Part shown: piece by piece, positions 27,468 through 36,245 of the stretch | Layout of the letters: each line of letters opens with the position of its first letter | Numbering within the stretch: the first letter of the stretch is position 1 | NCBI RefSeq assembly: GCF_002836715.1 | Contig: NZ_PJAT01000006.1 | Location: 1-64,000, forward strand | DNA from: Psychrobacter sp. 4Dc | GTDB lineage: Bacteria; Pseudomonadota; Gammaproteobacteria; Pseudomonadales; Moraxellaceae | Direction of reading: 5' to 3' | Length of the DNA: 64,000 bases | Notes under the pieces: generated by a model | Told to the model about the DNA's origin: nothing | The model's database searches: none | The model's input: the letters and a program-made list of their open reading frames with translations, nothing else | Made by a program: the position numbers and the translations under genes

Positions 27468-27848
27468 ATGAGCAACATCCCAGCAGAGCTAAAATATATT
27501 GCTAGTCACGAGTGGCTACGCCTAGAAGACGACGGTACGATCACTGTTGGTATCACTGACCATGCTCAAGACCTATTGGGTGATGTGGTATTCGTTGAGC
27601 TACCAGATGTGGGCGATATCATCGCTGTTGATGACGAAATCTCAGTTGTTGAATCAGTAAAAGCGGCTTCTGACGTTTATGCGCCTATTTCAGGTGAAGT
27701 GATCGCTATCAATGAAGCACTAGAAGATGATCCTGAAATCATCAACTCTGACCCATACGGCGAAGGTTGGTTCTTCAGAATGAAGCCTGACAACATCGCT
27801 GACTACGAAGCACTAATGACTGCTGACGAGTACGAAAGCGACTTATAA
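27468..27848 (+). CDS. gcvH: Glycine cleavage system H protein
   Basis: A 126-residue lipoyl carrier protein that shuttles the aminomethyl group between GcvP and GcvT. The lipoylated lysine is in [14 protein letters not shown]. The N-terminus [28 protein letters not shown] is typical. A GGAGAGAG site precedes the ATG. It is followed by a 13-bp tandem repeat and a 350-bp gap before the nitroreductase gene. Confidence 0.95.
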   Translation: MSNIPAELKYIASHEWLRLEDDGTITVGITDHAQDLLGDVVFVELPDVGDIIAVDDEISVVESVKAASDVYAPISGEVIAINEALEDDPEIINSDPYGEGWFFRMKPDNIADYEALMTADEYESDL

Positions 27849-27885
27849 GCTAAGCACGCAAGCTAAGCACGCAAGCTAAGCATGC
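27847..27885. repeat. 13-bp tandem repeat, 3 copies
   Basis: Three copies of AAGCTAAGCACGC (the third has one change) begin inside the gcvH stop codon. Apart from this, the gap 27886-28199 shows nothing I can name. Confidence 0.85.
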
Positions 27886-28199
27886 TCTCACAAGACATTA
27901 GCACTTGTAAGACTTTAGCTCGTACAAAGCACTAGCCCCGACTAAACATAGATACTGGCAACAGCTGGTATCTATACTCTCTATTTAAACTGTTTGAACA
28001 ACCTTTCTCATTAAAAGTATTGGCTCATTGACCATGCTTATTATTTGAAAGCAGCTTTATATGTAGATCTCCAACAATCATTATCGTCCGATGTTATTGC
28101 TACCAAGCGTTATCTCATTGACTCGTATTGATCACCTATTCGAATCCCAATGAATACGTGCTATCAATAACGACGCAAACTGATAACCCAATTCTCAGC

Positions 28200-28970
28200 A
28201 TGGATCCTAATATGAATGCCAACACCGATAATAAAGACCCCATTGCCACACCAAACCATACGCCGCAGCTACAAGCGTTTCGCGATATCGTAGAGTCACG
28301 CCGTTCCGTGCGCCGTTTTACTGACACACCTATCCCTGACGACGTATTGGCAGACTGTCTGCGTTTGGCCATGCTAGCACCAAACTCTAGCAACCTACAG
28401 CCGTGGGAATTTTATGTTATCGATGATGCTGACAATCGCAAACGCGCCGTCAAAAACTGTATGAATCAAAACGCCGCAAAAACATCAGCCCGTTTGATTG
28501 CCATCGTTGCTCGTACTGATGTTTGGCACGATCACGCTAAGCAAGTATTGCGCGAATATCCTGACCAGCCAGTGCCAAAGAAAGTGAAAGACTACTACAA
28601 CAAAGTCGTCACAATGGACTTTTTGCGCGGCCCAGCCAACGTGGTTTCGGCTGCAAAATGGGGCGCGACGCAAGTGGTCAGACGCGTAAAAGGCCCAATC
28701 AAATCGCCTTATTATACCTTTGAAGACACCAAAAACTGGGCAACCAATAACACCGCGCTTGCCGCCGAAAACCTGATGCTAGCATTACGCGCTCATGGTT
28801 TTGATAGCTGTCCTATGGGCGGCTTTGATGAGCCTGCCATGAAAGCGTTGCTCAATCTTAGCGACGACCATCATATCGTTATGATGCTTGGCGCAGGCGA
28901 GCGCGCTGACAGTGGCGTTTACAACACCCAGTTCCGCTTTGATCAAAAACAGTTTGTGCATTACGTATAA
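28200..28970 (+). CDS. Nitroreductase family protein
   Basis: A roughly 256-residue FMN-dependent nitroreductase-fold protein. Signatures: IVESRRSVRRFTDTPIPDDVLADCL, MLAPNSSNLQPWEFYVI (FMN contact), and the C-terminal ALAAENLMLALRAHGFDSCPMGGFD. The start is uncertain: the frame opens from a TTG at 28128, with ATG at 28200 and 28212. The latter has GGA 7 bases upstream. It lies between gcvH and gcvP, 64 bp ahead of gcvP, which is not a usual member of the gcv operon. The substrate is unknown. Confidence 0.85.
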   Translation: MDPNMNANTDNKDPIATPNHTPQLQAFRDIVESRRSVRRFTDTPIPDDVLADCLRLAMLAPNSSNLQPWEFYVIDDADNRKRAVKNCMNQNAAKTSARLIAIVARTDVWHDHAKQVLREYPDQPVPKKVKDYYNKVVTMDFLRGPANVVSAAKWGATQVVRRVKGPIKSPYYTFEDTKNWATNNTALAAENLMLALRAHGFDSCPMGGFDEPAMKALLNLSDDHHIVMMLGAGERADSGVYNTQFRFDQKQFVHYV

Positions 28971-29034
28971 CGTACCGCTCACATTATTCCCTTAATTGCT
29001 ATTTTGTTTATTACTCCCTTAACCAAGGATTGTC

Positions 29035-31932
29035 ATGACTATCTCTCAAAACCCATCGTTTGATACCTTTCAAGGATTGTTCAACGAAGCTGAATTTGTC
29101 TATCGCCACTTAGGTTCGAACGAAACCAAGCAAGCTGACCTACTCAGCGCTGTTGGTTATAAAGATATGCAAAGCTTTATCAATGACACTGTGCCTGAGC
29201 CAGTACGTCTGCACAAAGAGCTGGATTTGCCAGTGGCGATGAGTGAGCATGCGGCACTTGCCAAACTACGCACGATGGCAGATGACATCACTGTTAACAA
29301 AAGCTATATCGGTCAAGGCTACTCTCCGGTTCGTATGCCTGCGGTCATTCAGCGCAACGTCCTTGAAAATCCAGGCTGGTACACCGCCTATACCCCTTAT
29401 CAAGCTGAAATCGCTCAAGGTCGTCTAGAAGCATTGCTGAACTTCCAACAAGTATGTATTGATCTAACAGGTCTTGAGCTGGCTGGTGCGTCATTGCTTG
29501 ATGAAGCAACAGCAGCGGCAGAAGCGATGGCGATGTCAAAGCGTGTGAGCAAAAGCAAATCAACGCAGTATTTCGTCGACGAGCGTGTCTATCCGCAAAC
29601 GCTAGATGTTATCAATACTCGTGCTAAATACTTTGGTTGGGAAGTGGTCGTTGGTGATTTTGAAACGGCTAAATCAGGCGATTATTTTGGTGCGCTATTC
29701 CAGTATGTCGGTGCTGAAGGTGACGTTAAAGACTTAACAGACGTCATCAGTGCCGTAAAAGAAAACAAAACTTACGTCAGCGTCGTCAGTGACATCATGA
29801 GCTTGGTGTTATTAAAATCACCAGCCGATATGGGTGCCGACGTAGCGCTAGGTAGTACGCAGCGCTTTGGTATACCAATGGGCTTTGGTGGTCCGCATGC
29901 CGCTTATTTTGCGTTTTCTGATAAAGCCAAGCGTTCAGCACCTGGTCGTATCATTGGCGTATCAAAAGACGCACAAGGCAATACTGCATTACGTATGGCT
30001 CTACAAACACGTGAGCAGCATATCCGCCGTGAAAAAGCCAACTCAAATATCTGTACGTCGCAAGTATTACTAGCCAACCTCGCTGGTATGTACGCGGTAT
30101 ATCATGGTCCAGGCGGCGTGAAGCGTATTGCTACTCGTATTCATGCATTTGCCACTGCGTTTGCTGACGCTATCACAGAATCTAACGACAGCAGCTTGAG
30201 TGTGGTACATGATCAATTCTTCGATACAGTCGTGGTTGATTGTGGTTCAGAGAAATTGGCTACTCAAATCTTTAAAAATGCAGACAACGTTGGCTACAAC
30301 TTATGGCGTCTAAGCGACACCAAATTGAGCGTTGCCTTTAGTGAAACCAGCGATCAACAAGACTTCAACACCTTGACTCAGCTATTCGTCAACAAGTCAC
30401 ACGATCTACCTGAAACCGCTCGCGTCTCTCTAGATAGCGCACACCTACGTACGGATGACATTTTGACTCATCCAGTATTTAACTCGCATCACACCGAGCA
30501 TGAAATGCTACGCTACCTAAAGTCGCTTGAAGACAAAGATTTGGCGATGAACCGCAGCATGATTTCACTGGGTAGCTGTACCATGAAGCTAAACGCCACC
30601 AGTGAGATGCTACCGATTACTTGGCCTGAGTTTGCCAACGTGCATCCTTTTGCACCACGTGATCAAGTTACTGGCTATATCGCGATGATCGATAGCTTGC
30701 AAGATCAATTAAAAGCCATTACTGGTTTTGATGATGTCTCTATGCAGCCAAACTCTGGTGCCTCTGGTGAATATGCTGGTCTGCTCGCGATTCGCCGTTA
30801 TCATGAGTCATTGGGCGAGACCAATCGTGATGTGTGCTTGATTCCTCAGTCAGCGCACGGTACCAACCCTGCTACCGCCATGATGATGGGTATGAAAGTC
30901 GTCGTGGTCAAAACTGATGAAAATGGCAACGTTGATATCGATGATTTAACCGCCAAGTGTGAAGAGCATAGCGAGCGTTTGGGCGCTTTAATGATCACGT
31001 ACCCATCGACTCATGGCGTGTTTGAAGAAGGCATCCGTCATATCTGTGATTTGACCCACAAACATGGCGGTCAGGTCTATATGGACGGCGCGAACATGAA
31101 TGCTCAGGTAGGCATGATGCAACCTGCAGACGTTGGTGCTGATGTACTACATATGAACTTGCACAAAACCTTCTGTATTCCGCATGGCGGCGGCGGTCCA
31201 GGTATGGGTCCTATCGGTATGAAGGCGCATTTGGCACCCTTCATGGCCAACCATACGCTAAGCCCTGTGCATAATGCACAAAAAGACTGCTCAGCGGTAT
31301 CGGCTGCGCCTTATGGTTCAGCGAGCATCTTGCCTATCTCATGGATGTACATTGCCATGATGGGCCGTGATGGTCTGCTAAAAGCGACCGAGCTTGCCCT
31401 GCTAAACGCCAACTACGTCGCTGCTGAATTAAAAGGTCACTACCCTGTCCTGTATGCAGGCAAAAACGGCCGCGTAGCTCACGAATGTATCATCGATATT
31501 CGTCCGTTAAAAGAAGAGACTGGCATCACGGAAAGCGATATCGCTAAGCGCTTGATGGATTATGGTTTCCATTCGCCAACGATGAGCTTCCCAGTCGCTG
31601 GCACACTTATGATTGAGCCAACTGAGTCTGAGTCAAAAGAAGAGTTGGATCGCTTTATCAGTGCGCTAAAGTCTATCAAAGCTGAAGCGATGAAAGCCAA
31701 AGCTGGTGAAGATAACTGGACGCTAGAAGACAACCCATTGGTCAATGCACCGCATACCGCAGCTATGATTACTAGCGAAGAGTGGACGCATCCATACAGC
31801 CGTGAGACTGCTGCATTCCCACTACCGTACATCCGTGCAAACAAGTTCTGGCCAAGTGTCGCGCGTGTCGATGATGCGTATGGTGATAAGAACCTAATGT
31901 GCTCTTGCCCAAGTATCGAAAACTATATGTAA
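29035..31932 (+). CDS. gcvP: Glycine dehydrogenase (decarboxylating), P protein
   Basis: A 965-residue fused-type (alpha plus beta) PLP enzyme that decarboxylates glycine and loads the aminomethyl group on GcvH. Seen: FVYRHLGSNETKQADLLSAVG at the N-terminus, RQHIRREKANSNICTSQVLLAN-like segment, SLGSCTMKLNATSEMLP, and the PLP lysine in MNLHKTFCIPHGGGGPGMG. C-terminus ends CSCPSIENYM. Length is normal for the single-chain form. An AAGGA site is present. It ends the gcv locus with a strong terminator. Confidence 0.95.
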   Translation: MTISQNPSFDTFQGLFNEAEFVYRHLGSNETKQADLLSAVGYKDMQSFINDTVPEPVRLHKELDLPVAMSEHAALAKLRTMADDITVNKSYIGQGYSPVRMPAVIQRNVLENPGWYTAYTPYQAEIAQGRLEALLNFQQVCIDLTGLELAGASLLDEATAAAEAMAMSKRVSKSKSTQYFVDERVYPQTLDVINTRAKYFGWEVVVGDFETAKSGDYFGALFQYVGAEGDVKDLTDVISAVKENKTYVSVVSDIMSLVLLKSPADMGADVALGSTQRFGIPMGFGGPHAAYFAFSDKAKRSAPGRIIGVSKDAQGNTALRMALQTREQHIRREKANSNICTSQVLLANLAGMYAVYHGPGGVKRIATRIHAFATAFADAITESNDSSLSVVHDQFFDTVVVDCGSEKLATQIFKNADNVGYNLWRLSDTKLSVAFSETSDQQDFNTLTQLFVNKSHDLPETARVSLDSAHLRTDDILTHPVFNSHHTEHEMLRYLKSLEDKDLAMNRSMISLGSCTMKLNATSEMLPITWPEFANVHPFAPRDQVTGYIAMIDSLQDQLKAITGFDDVSMQPNSGASGEYAGLLAIRRYHESLGETNRDVCLIPQSAHGTNPATAMMMGMKVVVVKTDENGNVDIDDLTAKCEEHSERLGALMITYPSTHGVFEEGIRHICDLTHKHGGQVYMDGANMNAQVGMMQPADVGADVLHMNLHKTFCIPHGGGGPGMGPIGMKAHLAPFMANHTLSPVHNAQKDCSAVSAAPYGSASILPISWMYIAMMGRDGLLKATELALLNANYVAAELKGHYPVLYAGKNGRVAHECIIDIRPLKEETGITESDIAKRLMDYGFHSPTMSFPVAGTLMIEPTESESKEELDRFISALKSIKAEAMKAKAGEDNWTLEDNPLVNAPHTAAMITSEEWTHPYSRETAAFPLPYIRANKFWPSVARVDDAYGDKNLMCSCPSIENYM

Positions 31933-31962
31933 TTATCACTTTCGATAGTTATTCTCTGTAGT

Positions 31963-32001
31963 AAAAAACCTCCAAGTCAGCTGCTGACTTGGAGGTTTTT
32001 A
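31963..32001 (+). terminator. Terminator after gcvP
   Basis: AAAAACCTCCAAGTCAG pairs with CTGACTTGGAGGTTTTT around a 3-base loop. Confidence 0.93.
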
Positions 32002-32084
32002 TTTGTCTGACTTTTTATCTATTACGTTAGCAGGTAATATTATCAATAAAATAAACGATAAGAACTCAATGTAATAAAAGCTTA

Positions 32085-32799
32085 GGGGCTGTAGTAGATA
32101 AGCACTATGCTAGACTACTTTTATGAAGATAACCCGTTGTAAACTAAGTAAAAAAGCACAGCGAAGGCTGTTAGAGTTTTTTACGGCTGAAGTGACTGCT
32201 AGAACAGCCGCAGATTTGCTTGATATTCAGCCTAATACTGCTGCACTTTTTTATCATAAAATAAGACTTGTGATAGATTACCATCTCTCATTAGAAGCTG
32301 ATGAGCTTTTTGATGGTGAGGTCGAATTAGATGAAAGTTACTTTGGCGGTGTACGCAAAGGCAAAAGAGGTCGCGGGGCAGCTGGTAAAACCGCTGTATT
32401 TGGTATTCTAAAACGAAACGGTAAGGTTTATACCATTGTCGTAGCAGACACCAAACAGACTACCCTAATGCCTGTTATTAAGCGTAAAATCAAGCCTGAC
32501 AGCTTTGTTTATACGGATAGCTATCGAAGTTACAATGCATTAGATGTGAGTGAGTTTAAACATTTCAGAGTCAATCACTCTATAGAGTTCATTTGCGGTA
32601 AGAACAATCACATCAATGGCATTGAGAACTTCTGGAATCAGTCCAAACGAACACTCAGAAAGTATAATGGGATTAATAAGAAGAACTTCCATTTGTTTTT
32701 AAAAGAGTGCGAGTTTAGATTCAACTATGGCTCACCATCTAATCAGCTGAAAACCTTGAGAAAATGGTGTGATATTTAATCCTTATCTACTACAGCCCC
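32085..32799 (+). mobile_element. IS1595-family (IS1016-like) insertion sequence
   Basis: A 715-bp element with 18-bp perfect terminal inverted repeats (GGGGCTGTAGTAGATAAG at 32085-32102 and its complement at 32782-32799). It is flanked by exact 8-bp target duplications AAAGCTTA at 32077-32084 and 32800-32807, which fits this family. One intact transposase is inside. Everything points to a recent, complete insertion. Confidence 0.95.
32123..32779 (+). CDS. IS1595-family transposase
   Basis: A 218-residue transposase of the ISXO2-like fold. The short N-terminal helical domain is followed by ELDESYFGGVRKGKRGRGAAGK (first Asp), YTDSYRSYN (second Asp) and NHINGIENFWNQSKRTLRKY (Glu). It lacks the N-terminal zinc ribbon of longer relatives, which is a feature of the IS1016 subgroup. 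The frame is uninterrupted. Confidence 0.92.
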   Translation: MKITRCKLSKKAQRRLLEFFTAEVTARTAADLLDIQPNTAALFYHKIRLVIDYHLSLEADELFDGEVELDESYFGGVRKGKRGRGAAGKTAVFGILKRNGKVYTIVVADTKQTTLMPVIKRKIKPDSFVYTDSYRSYNALDVSEFKHFRVNHSIEFICGKNNHINGIENFWNQSKRTLRKYNGINKKNFHLFLKECEFRFNYGSPSNQLKTLRKWCDI

Positions 32800-32862
32800 A
32801 AAGCTTATATTGATAATAAGCTATTTACCTTAAATTTCTGAAGCAATCATTTGGACACTGCT

Positions 32863-33552
32863 ATGCAACATAAAGCGCCTAAACAAAAAACTCGCGTTAT
32901 TCTAATTCATGGGCTACACCAAACCCCATGGATCATGCGGCCATTAGCCAAGCGCCTGCAAGCAGCAGGATTTGATACCCATCAGTATGGCTACCGTAGT
33001 ATGCGTGATGGTATCAAAACCAATAGCGCTCGCCTAAATAGCTGGCTAGAAACAAACCATCACACAGATCATCCTATAGATTTGGTCGGACATAGTTTAG
33101 GTGGTTTGATCATTCGTGACTTTGTCGCTCAGTATCCAAAATGGAAAATCGGACGTTGCGTGACGCTAGGAACACCGCATATAGGGAGTGTTTGTGCAGA
33201 TTATATCTGGCGATTGACTCCTGCTGTCGTAGGTCGCTCGTATGTCGACGCACTCGACGGCACAGTCGCACCATTGCCCAAACATGTGACGCTAGGCGTC
33301 ATCGCTGGCAACCGACCTTATGGTCTAGGTCAGCTGTTTTTGCAATATCACAATCGCAAACTGCGCAAATCTGACAAGCCACCCCTTAACGAGCAGCTTG
33401 CACATGACGGGACAGTATATATAGAGGAAACGAAAATAGAGGCTGCAGCTGATCATATTGTCATGCCAGTCTCACATACTGGCATGCTAGTAAACCCAGA
33501 GGTCGCCGAGCAGACTCGATACTTTTTAGAGCATGGGCGATTTAAACGCTAA
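32863..33552 (+). CDS. Alpha/beta hydrolase (lipase/PGAP1-like)
   Basis: A 229-residue cytoplasmic hydrolase. VILIHGLHQTPWIM is the oxyanion region, the nucleophile serine is in VGHSLGG, and the downstream GTPHIGS motif is typical of small lipase-like esterases. The catalytic His is probably in MPVSHTGML. The frame extends to a TTG at 32851 but the ATG at 32863 is preferred. The IS1595 copy sits 63 bp upstream and may affect its promoter. Substrate unknown. Confidence 0.82.
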   Translation: MQHKAPKQKTRVILIHGLHQTPWIMRPLAKRLQAAGFDTHQYGYRSMRDGIKTNSARLNSWLETNHHTDHPIDLVGHSLGGLIIRDFVAQYPKWKIGRCVTLGTPHIGSVCADYIWRLTPAVVGRSYVDALDGTVAPLPKHVTLGVIAGNRPYGLGQLFLQYHNRKLRKSDKPPLNEQLAHDGTVYIEETKIEAAADHIVMPVSHTGMLVNPEVAEQTRYFLEHGRFKR

Positions 33553-33587
33553 GAGCTGTATGAATACTTGAGTGTCAGTTTTCAGTC

Positions 33588-33660
33588 TTATCGAACGATT
33601 TCTTGTTAAACGGTGCCTTATCGAACGCTGCTTTATCGAACGCTTCCTTATTAAACACGA
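33588..33660. repeat. 15-bp tandem repeat, about 5 units
   Basis: Degenerate units of TTATCGAACGCTTCC with period 15 (starts 33588, 33603, 33618, 33633, 33648). The last unit runs into the stop codon of rnd. Confidence 0.8.
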
Positions 33661-34988
33661 ATACCCATCCCTTGCTGCAATTCAGTTTTATGCTTGCTGA
33701 TCACTGGAATCAACGTCTGGATGACCCAGCCATTGCGCCAGCCTTTTAACCCTTGCGGTAATTCGCTGAGATCTTTATCAAGAGCAATGACTTCATATAG
33801 CTGTCCTAGCCATTTTTTGCGCATTAAAACGCTGCTAGGCACGCCGATAGCCCTAGCGTGATCATCAATCGCTTGCTGCACTGCTTTTGACAAGATTTTG
33901 TTTTTTGAGCGATATGGCGGCACTAGACAAGCTGGATGCTCGGCAGGTGGTAGGCTTTTGGCTTCTCTTATTATCTTAAGCATCTCTTCGCCATAGAGAC
34001 GCAGCATACTACGGTGCATCGTCGTTTTGTGCGCCAGCTCACGCATGCTGTTTGGTTTTTCAGTGACGATCTCGCGTACCGCTTGCTTTTTGATGATAAA
34101 CGTACGTGGCTGGTTGGTCGCACGTGCCAGCTCTTCTCGCCACGTCGCAATCCCTTTGAGTATCGCCATTTGCTGTGAGTTATAGCGATAATCAGCCATT
34201 GTTAGATACATCGCTTCATCTTCGACGTGCTGCAAGTCATACAAATCACTGGCATAAAGCTGACAGTCAGCCCAGACGTAATCGTATAGGCCTTGTGCCT
34301 TAAGCGCATGTTCGATACTGAGATACAGCGCTGGCAAATAACGCACATCATCAATGGCATATTGCTCCTGCTCGTCTGTCAACGGGCGCTGGAGCCAATC
34401 AGACTGACTGTGCTCTTTATCGATATGCATATCTAACTGATCTGCCAACGCCTGCTGATAGCCCATTTGTAATTGACCGGTTAAATAAGACAACGCAATT
34501 TGCGTATCAAAAATATTGGTCAATGGTGGACAACCAGATAGCAGATAAAAAATGCCTAAATCTTCGCCGCAGGCATGCCAGATAGCCACATCTACTTTGC
34601 GTAGCGCTTCCCACAGCTCAGCCAGTTGTAGCTGCGGTGCATCCAGTAGATAAACATGATTACCAGTATTTAATTGCACCAGTGCCAAGCGCGGATAATA
34701 AGTGTCACGCTTGATAAACTCAGTATCTAAGGCTACGCGTCCGCAAGTCGCTAAGGCATCAATAACCTCATCTAAATCGCCTTGCTTACGTACCCATGTA
34801 ATAGCAACGTCATCAGCAATATCTAGCAGTGCATCAATATCTAGCACCTCAGCATCTGGAGTATTAGACACTGACTCAGATGAAGTGGCTGCTGACATTG
34901 GCTCAGTATTAGCGGCTTCTTGTAATGAGCCATCATTGATATCAGCAGCATTTGATTGAGCTGAGGCGTTTGAAACGTTATTGGACAC
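33651..34988 (-). CDS. rnd: Ribonuclease D
   Basis: A 445-residue 3'-5' exoribonuclease for tRNA maturation. The DEDD exonuclease domain shows ALDTEFIKRDTYYPRLALVQ (Exo I), WHACGEDLGIFYLL (Exo II) and EQYAIDDVRYLPALY (Exo III). An HRDC domain follows (QQMAILKGIATWREELARATNQPRTF). The N-terminal 55 residues are an unusual Ser/Ala/acidic extension, making it longer than E. coli RNase D (about 375). The GTG start at 34988 has AGGT 8 bases upstream; a later start would remove part of the extension. Confidence 0.9.
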   Translation of the reverse strand: MSNNVSNASAQSNAADINDGSLQEAANTEPMSAATSSESVSNTPDAEVLDIDALLDIADDVAITWVRKQGDLDEVIDALATCGRVALDTEFIKRDTYYPRLALVQLNTGNHVYLLDAPQLQLAELWEALRKVDVAIWHACGEDLGIFYLLSGCPPLTNIFDTQIALSYLTGQLQMGYQQALADQLDMHIDKEHSQSDWLQRPLTDEQEQYAIDDVRYLPALYLSIEHALKAQGLYDYVWADCQLYASDLYDLQHVEDEAMYLTMADYRYNSQQMAILKGIATWREELARATNQPRTFIIKKQAVREIVTEKPNSMRELAHKTTMHRSMLRLYGEEMLKIIREAKSLPPAEHPACLVPPYRSKNKILSKAVQQAIDDHARAIGVPSSVLMRKKWLGQLYEVIALDKDLSELPQGLKGWRNGWVIQTLIPVISKHKTELQQGMGIRV

Positions 34989-35123
34989 GGGCAGATACCT
35001 GCATTAATAGGAGAAAATAAAACGCTAAACCGCGCCTTAATAAAATTAAAAGATAAACAATAATAAAGTAATTATAGCAATTCCAAGAAATGAATTGGGT
35101 AAGACTTTGACGCAATCAAAACA

Positions 35124-35717
35124 TTATAAAAAAGAACGATTTTGCATAGCTTGACCAAGCGTCATACTATCCAGATACTCAAGCTCGCCGCCCATCGGTA
35201 CACCTTGTGCCAGGCGCGTCACTTTATTGACATGACGACTGACTGCCTCACGGATAAAGTGGGCGGTGGTCTGCCCCTCAACGGTCGTCCCTGTGGCCAA
35301 TATCAACTCCTCCACAGGCTCTTGCTTGACTCGCCAGACCAGCTGGTCGATATTTAAGTCGTCAGCACTAATGCCATCGATCGGCGATAAATGCCCGCCC
35401 AGCACAAAATAACGACCGCGATAGCCAGCGGTTTGCTCAATCGCCATCACATCTGCTGCGGTCTCAACCACACAGAGTAAACTGTCATCACGCCTAGGGT
35501 CTTGGCATAGTGGACAAACCGCATCGTCGCTAAAGCTATGGCAACGCTGACATTCAACGATATCGCGCATGGCTTCGTCTAGTGCTTGGGCGAGTGCCAT
35601 ACCTTGTGGGCGTTTTTTACTAAGCAGATGTAGCGCCATTCGTTGGGCACTTTTTTGACCCACACCCGGCAATATACGCAGCTGTTTGACCAGCTGATCA
35701 AATTTGGCTGTAAGCAA
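35124..35717 (-). CDS. recR: Recombination mediator protein RecR
   Basis: A 197-residue protein of the RecFOR pathway. It has the N-terminal helix-hairpin-helix ([17 protein letters not shown]), a four-cysteine zinc finger ([16 protein letters not shown]) and a Toprim domain ([17 protein letters not shown]). The start is TTG at 35717, supported by an AAAGGA ribosome-binding site about 8 bases upstream. It is downstream of ybaB but separated from it by a terminator-like hairpin. Confidence 0.95.
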   Translation of the reverse strand: MLTAKFDQLVKQLRILPGVGQKSAQRMALHLLSKKRPQGMALAQALDEAMRDIVECQRCHSFSDDAVCPLCQDPRRDDSLLCVVETAADVMAIEQTAGYRGRYFVLGGHLSPIDGISADDLNIDQLVWRVKQEPVEELILATGTTVEGQTTAHFIREAVSRHVNKVTRLAQGVPMGGELEYLDSMTLGQAMQNRSFL

Positions 35718-35770
35718 AGTAGCTTCCTTTAGTTGACTTTATTTAACTTAATTTAAAAAACCGTAGATAT

Positions 35771-35810
35771 AAAAATGGGGTCGTATCGTGTCGATAACAA
35801 CCCCATTTTT
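35771..35810. terminator. Terminator-like hairpin between ybaB and recR
   Basis: AAAAATGGGGT / ACCCCATTTTT with an inner TATCG/CGATA stem. It has T-runs on both strands, so it probably reduces read-through from ybaB into recR. Confidence 0.8.
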
Positions 35811-35835
35811 GTGTTCAGTCTAAAGTATTTAATGC

Positions 35836-36165
35836 TTAGAACATGCCTTGCATACCTGGTGGTAGACCCATACCTGAGGTCGCGCCAGCCATGGTTTCTT
35901 CGTATAGCTCATCCGCTTGACGCACCGCATCGTTGATCGCCGCAGCGATAAGATCTTCGATCATATCTGGCTCATCTTCTAACAGACTTGGATCGATGGT
36001 CAAACGCTTGACCACATGGCGACCAGTCATGGTGACTTTAACCAGACCACTACCCGCTTCTGCTTGTACTTCTTTATTCGCGAGCTCTTTTTTAGCGTTT
36101 TCAACGTTTGCTTCTACTTTCTTTTGCATCGTTTGTGCTTGTTGCATCAATGCTTGAATGTTCAT
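35836..36165 (-). CDS. YbaB/EbfC nucleoid-associated protein
   Basis: A 109-residue DNA-binding protein of the YbaB/EbfC family. [28 protein letters not shown] is the N-terminal coiled helix, followed by [18 protein letters not shown] and a glycine/methionine-rich tail ([12 protein letters not shown]). It is usually in a dnaX-ybaB-recR operon. Here dnaX is absent upstream and its place is taken by metZ. Confidence 0.92.
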   Translation of the reverse strand: MNIQALMQQAQTMQKKVEANVENAKKELANKEVQAEAGSGLVKVTMTGRHVVKRLTIDPSLLEDEPDMIEDLIAAAINDAVRQADELYEETMAGATSGMGLPPGMQGMF

Positions 36166-36245
36166 AGTTGCCTCTTTGTCTTATAATAATACATGGGATC
36201 ATTTAAAGTCTAAAATAAAATACTGACGGCATTATACCGCTATCT

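Noticed and set aside
33588..33660. Pentapeptide-repeat gene on the plus strand
   Set aside because: Frame is short, interrupted by stops upstream and has no start; treated as a tandem DNA repeat only.
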